Made by a program: the position numbers and the translations under genes. Under the pieces are notes generated by a model, which worked only from the letters and a program-made list of their open reading frames with translations, was not told the DNA's origin and searched no databases. Below, piece by piece: positions 59,364 to 64,000 of a stretch of 64,000 bases of DNA (the stretch's first letter is position 1; each line of letters opens with the position of its first letter). The stretch comes from Leucaena leucocephala (taxonomy: Eukaryota; Streptophyta; Magnoliopsida; Fabales; Fabaceae): contig CM073527.1 in assembly GCA_037074615.1 (NCBI GenBank), forward strand, positions 11,558,848-11,622,847, given 5' to 3'.

Positions 59364-61248
59364 TGTCATATCCCAATTTTTAGGCCTAGAAATCTAGTAT
59401 GTAGCCTAAAAAAGGTATACTACCAGGCCCTAATGAGCAAAAGTCCCAAAAATATACAAATAATGTTTAGGGACTAAACTGCAAATAATGAGAGTTTAGG
59501 GACTAAACTGTAAATAGTAAAAGTCCTTGGGGGCATTTTGGTAATTTACTGAAGGTGTTTATTGGGAATCGAGCCACTAGAGTGCTTGGGCTTGGTTAGA
59601 AACCCAAGATGACAATCCAAGGGTCCAAAAACGTGGCCTAATGATTATGGGGGTTTAAGTGATGTTAAAATAATATTTTAGTACTTTTTCATAAAGTAAA
59701 GTTACCCGTTTAAGGATAGAATTGGGAAAAGTGATCAAATAAAGCTTTAGACCATGAGGTAGCATGAAAGGTGTCCTTATGAGACCCACAAGATGCCACA
59801 TGGCATGATTATAGGAAAAGAAGAAAAACTAAGGACACATGGCATGATTACAGGAAAAGGAGAAAAAGTAAAAGGACACGTGGCACAATCTCATCCGTTC
59901 ATTCAGGGAAAAGACTCTGGAATTCTCTGGAAAGGCTGAGTCATCCCAAGGGCCCACCATTGCGCCACATTGCATGTGAGGTGTCCCATGGATGATGTCA
60001 TTTTGGTGAGTCATTGAGGAGGGTGATGTCATCGTGATAATGTAGGCGAAGCTTCTTGAGGAAGCTAAACAATCTGAGCCATTCATCGCGATTCAATCTG
60101 GACCATCCATTCCACCTCCTCTCAAATATAAATAGTCCACCCCTCCTTCCATTCCTTTCACAGCCAAGCATGGAAAAAAGAAGAGAAAGAAGAGAGAAAA
60201 TAGAAAGAGAGAAAGAAAGGAAGGAAGAGAAAGAAAGGAGAAGTTCTGGTGGAGCTAGGAGCAGTCCAAGGAGCCTAGGGACTTGGTAAAGCTTAGGAAT
60301 AAGGTAGGTAAGTTATTCTAGTCCCTGCTCTAATAAATTAGAGGATTGTTCTTAATGGTTAGGATAGATAAATATATCTCTTAATAAGGGTAGCTATAGA
60401 TAGAAAGAAAGTTAGGGGATTGTCAGATTAAGGATATTACCCCAAGTTAAGCATGAGTTAAATAGAGCTATACTGGATAATAATAAAGATATTATTATGC
60501 TATTTATAAGCTCTGACCTATGAAAAGAAGGAATCTTAGAGCAAAGACTAAGAGCTAGAGGAAGGTTATATGTCAGGTAGTGAACTTATCCTAAACTTGT
60601 ATGTATTGAATGTTATACTTCATTGTGCTATAGTTTTGTTGAATTATGTTGCATATGTGCTTATGTATGAAGCTCTATTTCTATGATTACTTTGGCCAAT
60701 TTTATTTTATATGTAACATAGAAGCATGCACATTAGACAATGTTAACACTTTCACAAGCATTAATACATGCATTGTTTAGTACCGTTTGCTACTAAGATT
60801 ATCCCCTAAATCTCATCCCCTACCATGTAATCCCAATCCCATAGGTATGTTATAAAAGTTTAAAGAAGCATGGAGAGAAGCTAGAGATTGGATAGTACAA
60901 ATGTTATGTAAAGTTGGGACCAAAATGCTGAAATCAGGGGAAAACACAGGATGAACAGTAAACTTCGAATGTTGAATGATGTTGACTTAGTCAATACATA
61001 GTCAATGAATTATTTTTATCTAAAATATCATTAAGTTAACTTCATGTAGCAATTTGAACCACTTCATTCTAATTTTTCTAGAATTAGTTATGATTTTTTG
61101 AAGTCAGGTCACTTCTCTGAAATTTGCACAGTGAACAGTACTCGCTAGAGTAAAATTTCAGTTTGTGTAATTTGACTTTAATGACCTTAAAAGTGGTTCT
61201 AGATGCTATCGTTTAGTCCCTATGATGTAAGAAAAGTGTGATGTTACA
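59364..61248 (+). mobile_element. Solo LTR, B/LARD-related, plus orientation
   Basis: Starts TGTCATATCC and ends GATGTTACA. Flanks are ATTAG (59359-59363) and TTTAG (61249-61253), a 5-bp duplication with one mismatch. Its removal rejoins the family C LTR. It keeps the full E-box array, TATA box and a donor-like AAG|GTAGGT (60304). Its stem-loop (about 60795-60815) is partly decayed. Confidence 0.88.
59797..60134 (+). promoter_or_regulatory. Solo LTR promoter: E-box/G-box array and TATA box
   Basis: CACATG at 59797 and 59836, CACGTG at 59877 (39 and 41 bp apart), then TATAAATA at 60127-60134. This is the mirror arrangement of LTR B2, read on the plus strand. Confidence 0.55.
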
Positions 61249-62098
61249 TTTAGGGTATATAATGGCTCTAACTAATCATCTTTATACTAAATTGGACATT
61301 TTTTGCCTATCCAAAATGACTAAAATGCCCTCCATCTATCACTCGTACAGTCTAGCTACATAGGGGCATTTTCATAATTTCACACTTTTTTGGGGTAGAT
61401 CTAGACTCTGGGCCATTTAACTGTCCAACTACCTTATTGGGCCTCTTAGGATGGCATTTGGGCCTTAATATTGGTCTATTACCTTTTGTGGCACAAATCC
61501 CAAGGAATCTTTCCCGACTGTATTTATCGGGTATTTAATTTCACTATAAAATTCCGTAAGCATTCTATAAGATTCCTTTTCTAACTCTGTCAATTTTATA
61601 AATTCTTATATTAAATATAGGTATTTAATGTAAACTTTCATCTGATTTTGTGGTTTGAAAAATACTGTAATAATTTTTCCTAACTTCGGGAATTCATATC
61701 AATTAATCAGGACCTCAAATCAAAATTATGTGTTGTGTTAAACTGATCAGAATAATTTTGTCTATCTACTGGTAAAATTTGGGACTAATTTGATTCTGGG
61801 CATTTTTGGGCCTTTTTCGGTTCAACTTTCTCATAATTACATGTTTGTCCTTGAATTTTTGGTTAATTACATTTAGGTCTCTGAACTTTTGATAATTACA
61901 CCTTTTGTCCCAACTTTTATTTATACTTTTACTTTTGGCCTTCAACATTTTCTAATTTTTATTTAGGTCTTTGAACTTTCCTTAGTTACTAATCCCTCTC
62001 TTTCCTTCCTTAATTTGATACAATTTACTTCAAGAATTTCATGTCTATTACATATAAACTGTACATATACATCAGATAAGAAAATTAGGGATATGACA
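61249..62098 (-). mobile_element. 5' LTR of the outer Tekay element, part 2
   Basis: Family C sequence aligning with C1 from about 21812 to 22651. It ends GGATATGACA at 62098, which is the 5' end of the minus-strand element. It is followed by CAAGCC (62099-62104), matching 20080-20085. Confidence 0.82.
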
Positions 62099-62104
62099 CA
62101 AGCC

Positions 62105-63317
62105 AATGAAAGCAGAACCATGCTCCTGCATATTTTAGTCGTGATCAAAAAGTCCGCCAGTTGCGACCTTGATTCTTCTAGAATTCTTTCTGTGTGTACA
62201 AGTCATGACCAAAGCATGGATCTGGTCACGGCTAATATGTAAAATCACTAAAACTACACGTTTTGAATTAGGTTATGCAGAAATAAAAGGAGGAGGAAGG
62301 CTACCGTCAAAGGAGGGATGGTTTTTAACCTGATTAGGCTAAGAAGTAGTACTCTCATGCTCTCTAATCACCTTCACCACCTCTGCCATCATTCTACACC
62401 TCCCCACTGATTTCTCCACCTCTCTACACCATCAACCTACCATCTTCTCATTGTTTCTCTATGGCATCCCAATTGGATAGTGATTATAGTACAGCAGGAG
62501 TCATGAAAGGTTAAACCTTTAGCCTCTTGTTAATGAATCAGATATCTTGAGCTCATGGACTCTTACGGGGAGTTTCTTCTGTTCTAATTTGCATCTTCTT
62601 ATCTTATAATTGTTGCTAGATCTAGGGTTTTCATCTTATGAGCAAGTTTTGAATATTGATTGATCATTCTCATATTAGACTTTGTAATTTAATTTGGATG
62701 ATTTGAATGCTTGCTTTTAATAGAAAATTTTAGTTTCAATTTTAAGAGAGTGGGTTATTATCAGCGATCATTGTTAATTAATTCATTGCTTGAAATCGAG
62801 GGTTTTTGATCTACCATTCGAGGGCATTTTTATCATCTAAATTCAAGTTACACGCTAAGTGTTTTACAACAGTTCACTAAAAGTTCTTAAACTTGCTTTG
62901 ATCAAAGGGGTTTAAAGAAAATTAGGGTTCTGGACTCAATAGATCGATTGAGGTTTTCTTTGAGACTTACCGCTTTCTAAACTCCAATTTTAAATGTGAG
63001 AGCAAGGATAAATACATTTTCAACATTAAGAGTCTTTCATAGCATTTGTCTCAACACACCCAACTCGTTTTCATCGTAAACAAAAATCCAAAAATATTAA
63101 TTTTTCTACACCATACTTTATTGCATCAATCACTAAAACTCAAAAATCATTTTATCCCTACTCAGGTTTTTCATTGATTTTGACATCCAATCTACTAGGT
63201 TTCCACATAAAAGGCTCATCGAGAAGAATGATAGGGTTGTGCCTTATACTACATTATATTGGGTGCAACAAACTTAATTTTGATGGATCAAACCACAATA
63301 GTCCGAGGCCACATCAA
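62105..63317 (+). mobile_element. Athila LTR, shared between element 1 and element 2
   Basis: Continues the Athila sequence interrupted at 20085. It contains GTCGTGATC and GTCATGACC words (62138-62230), a TATA-like AAATAAAAGG near 62281, a pyrimidine-rich stretch (about 62360-62460) and, from 62871, the block homologous to 6725-7106. It ends CATCA before the primer site. The start of the LTR cannot be fixed. That it serves both as the 3' LTR of element 1 and the 5' LTR of element 2 is inferred from order. Confidence 0.6.
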
Positions 63318-63335
63318 TGGCATCGTTGTTGGGTA
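63318..63335 (+). other. Primer-binding site, tRNA-Asp type (Athila element 2)
   Basis: TGGCATCGTTGTTGGGTA, matching TGGCGCCGTTGCCGGGGA except for C/G to T/A-type changes. Same spacing from the LTR end as at 7107. Confidence 0.75.
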
Positions 63336-63772
63336 GCCAAGTAATTAATTGTCAATCTCATTAGCTACCTGAGTCTTCTTTCTTGCTTTTGCTTGCATTT
63401 TAGTTCTTAGAAAATTTTTAAATTAAATTGCATTGCATTGCATTCTGCACTTTTCTGATTTTATGTAAAATCAGCTTTATGACTGCGATTTGTGACCTAA
63501 ATCACCTGCGTCGCAACAATTACTCTCTGTGACATTAAGTCATGACCAAACACTATTTGTGTTGTGACCTGATGCTCCCCTATGAAATTTGACTACTCTG
63601 CGAAAACCAATTGTGACATTTAACACCTTCAATCACGACTACTTTTCTCTGTGATATTGTGTCACGACTAAAACTCTCTTTGGTCGCGACTAGCTGAAAA
63701 TTTTCTGCTGTCCAACTTTCGTGACTAAATTTGACTGATTGTATTTATTATTCTCTATCTTTTCTACATTGC
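63336..63772 (+). other. Athila element 2 leader with GTCGYGAC motifs
   Basis: Collinear with 7125-7574. It contains CGTCGCAAC, GTCATGACC, GTTGTGACC, GTCACGACT and GGTCGCGACT at roughly 25-60-bp spacing. No open frame of interest. Confidence 0.6.
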
Positions 63773-64000
63773 ATGCATAAAAGAGCTGAACCATTAGTGC
63801 CGTTTGAACCTGAAATTGAGAGAACACTTTTGAAACTAAAGAGAGAGTTTAGAGAATTTAGAGAAGAAGAAGCAAAATCTAGTTCCTCCTCTAGTATTCC
63901 AGAGTATGAAACTGAACCGAATATGGATGACATTAATCATAATGGGCCTAATGGGCATGGAGAAAATGAAATACCAATTAACCCAGAAGATAATAGAAGT
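63773..64000 (+). CDS. Athila gag, N-terminus, open to the window edge
   Basis: ATG at 63773 opens a frame of 76 codons with no stop before the window ends, so it is partial. It begins MHKRAEPLVPFEPEIERTLL, like Athila gag proteins, and is followed by a charged, Arg/Glu-rich helix-like stretch, a serine run and an acidic, Asn-rich tail. Compared with the broken copy at 7575 it has none of the two frameshifts and two stops. Gag would package element RNA. Whether the rest of gag and pol is intact cannot be seen. The start choice follows conservation of MHKRA in both copies. Confidence 0.75.
   Translation, partial: MHKRAEPLVPFEPEIERTLLKLKREFREFREEEAKSSSSSSIPEYETEPNMDDINHNGPNGHGENEIPINPEDNRS

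Noticed and set aside
1..64000. Host genes, tRNAs, rRNAs, CRISPR arrays
   Set aside because: No convincing exon series, tRNA cloverleaf, rRNA sequence or regularly spaced direct repeats with unique spacers were seen. Repeated segments are all explained by LTRs or the tandem duplication.

Overview
This window reads as plant nuclear heterochromatin: AT-rich and made almost entirely of nested, decayed LTR retrotransposons. I found no host gene, tRNA, rRNA or CRISPR array. Plant origin rests on three things. There is an Athila-type Ty3 element with a tRNA-Asp primer-binding site and a degenerate gag/protease. There are chromodomain-bearing (Tekay/Del-like) Ty3 remnants with very long LTRs of about 1.9-3.3 kb. 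There are Ty1/copia gag-protease pieces. I cannot name the species.

Layout. 1-4406: two nested minus-strand Tekay-type LTRs (A inside B). 4407-6718: a minus-strand copia gag-protease fragment and its LTR. 6719-11565: Athila element 1 (LTR end, primer site, leader, broken gag, start of protease), with a second copia LTR inside gag. Athila 1 continues at 14829-16025 and 18655-20085, interrupted by solo LTRs L (11566-14828) and B2 (16026-18654). At 20086 a minus-strand Tekay-like element begins. Its two ends, flanked by the same CAAGCC duplication, are now about 42 kb apart (20086 and 62098). Inside it are its 3' LTR, integrase-chromodomain and RT/RNase H remnants, solo LTR D1, and a plus-strand non-autonomous element (LARD-like: long LTRs, primer site and polypurine tract, but about 3.1 kb of non-coding interior). 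Solo LTRs D2 and R sit inside the LARD. Right of 62104 the Athila sequence resumes, passes through an LTR and primer site, and enters a second Athila gag that is still open at 64000.

On top of this lies a tandem duplication. Bases 11674-34624 are repeated as 34625-51347. The junction is a chimeric LTR (34517-37864) whose first 108 bases carry all 11 diagnostic bases of LTR R and whose next stretch carries all 7 of LTR L. This is what an unequal crossover between two solo LTRs should leave, and the crossover maps to 17 bp. The second copy later lost 6319 bp, and the break was sealed with a filler that copies sequence about 60 bp upstream.

The elements do not form a pathway. What they share is regulatory architecture in the LTRs: a TATA box, in some families a three-fold CACGTG/CATGTG array at about 40-bp period upstream, a purine-rich tract followed by a splice-donor-like AG|GTAAG downstream, and further downstream a short stem-loop whose stem bases change in a compensating way between LTR families. 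The Athila sequences carry many copies of a decaying GTCGCGAC palindrome. These shared signals, the chimeric junction and the LARD are the parts most worth a second look.
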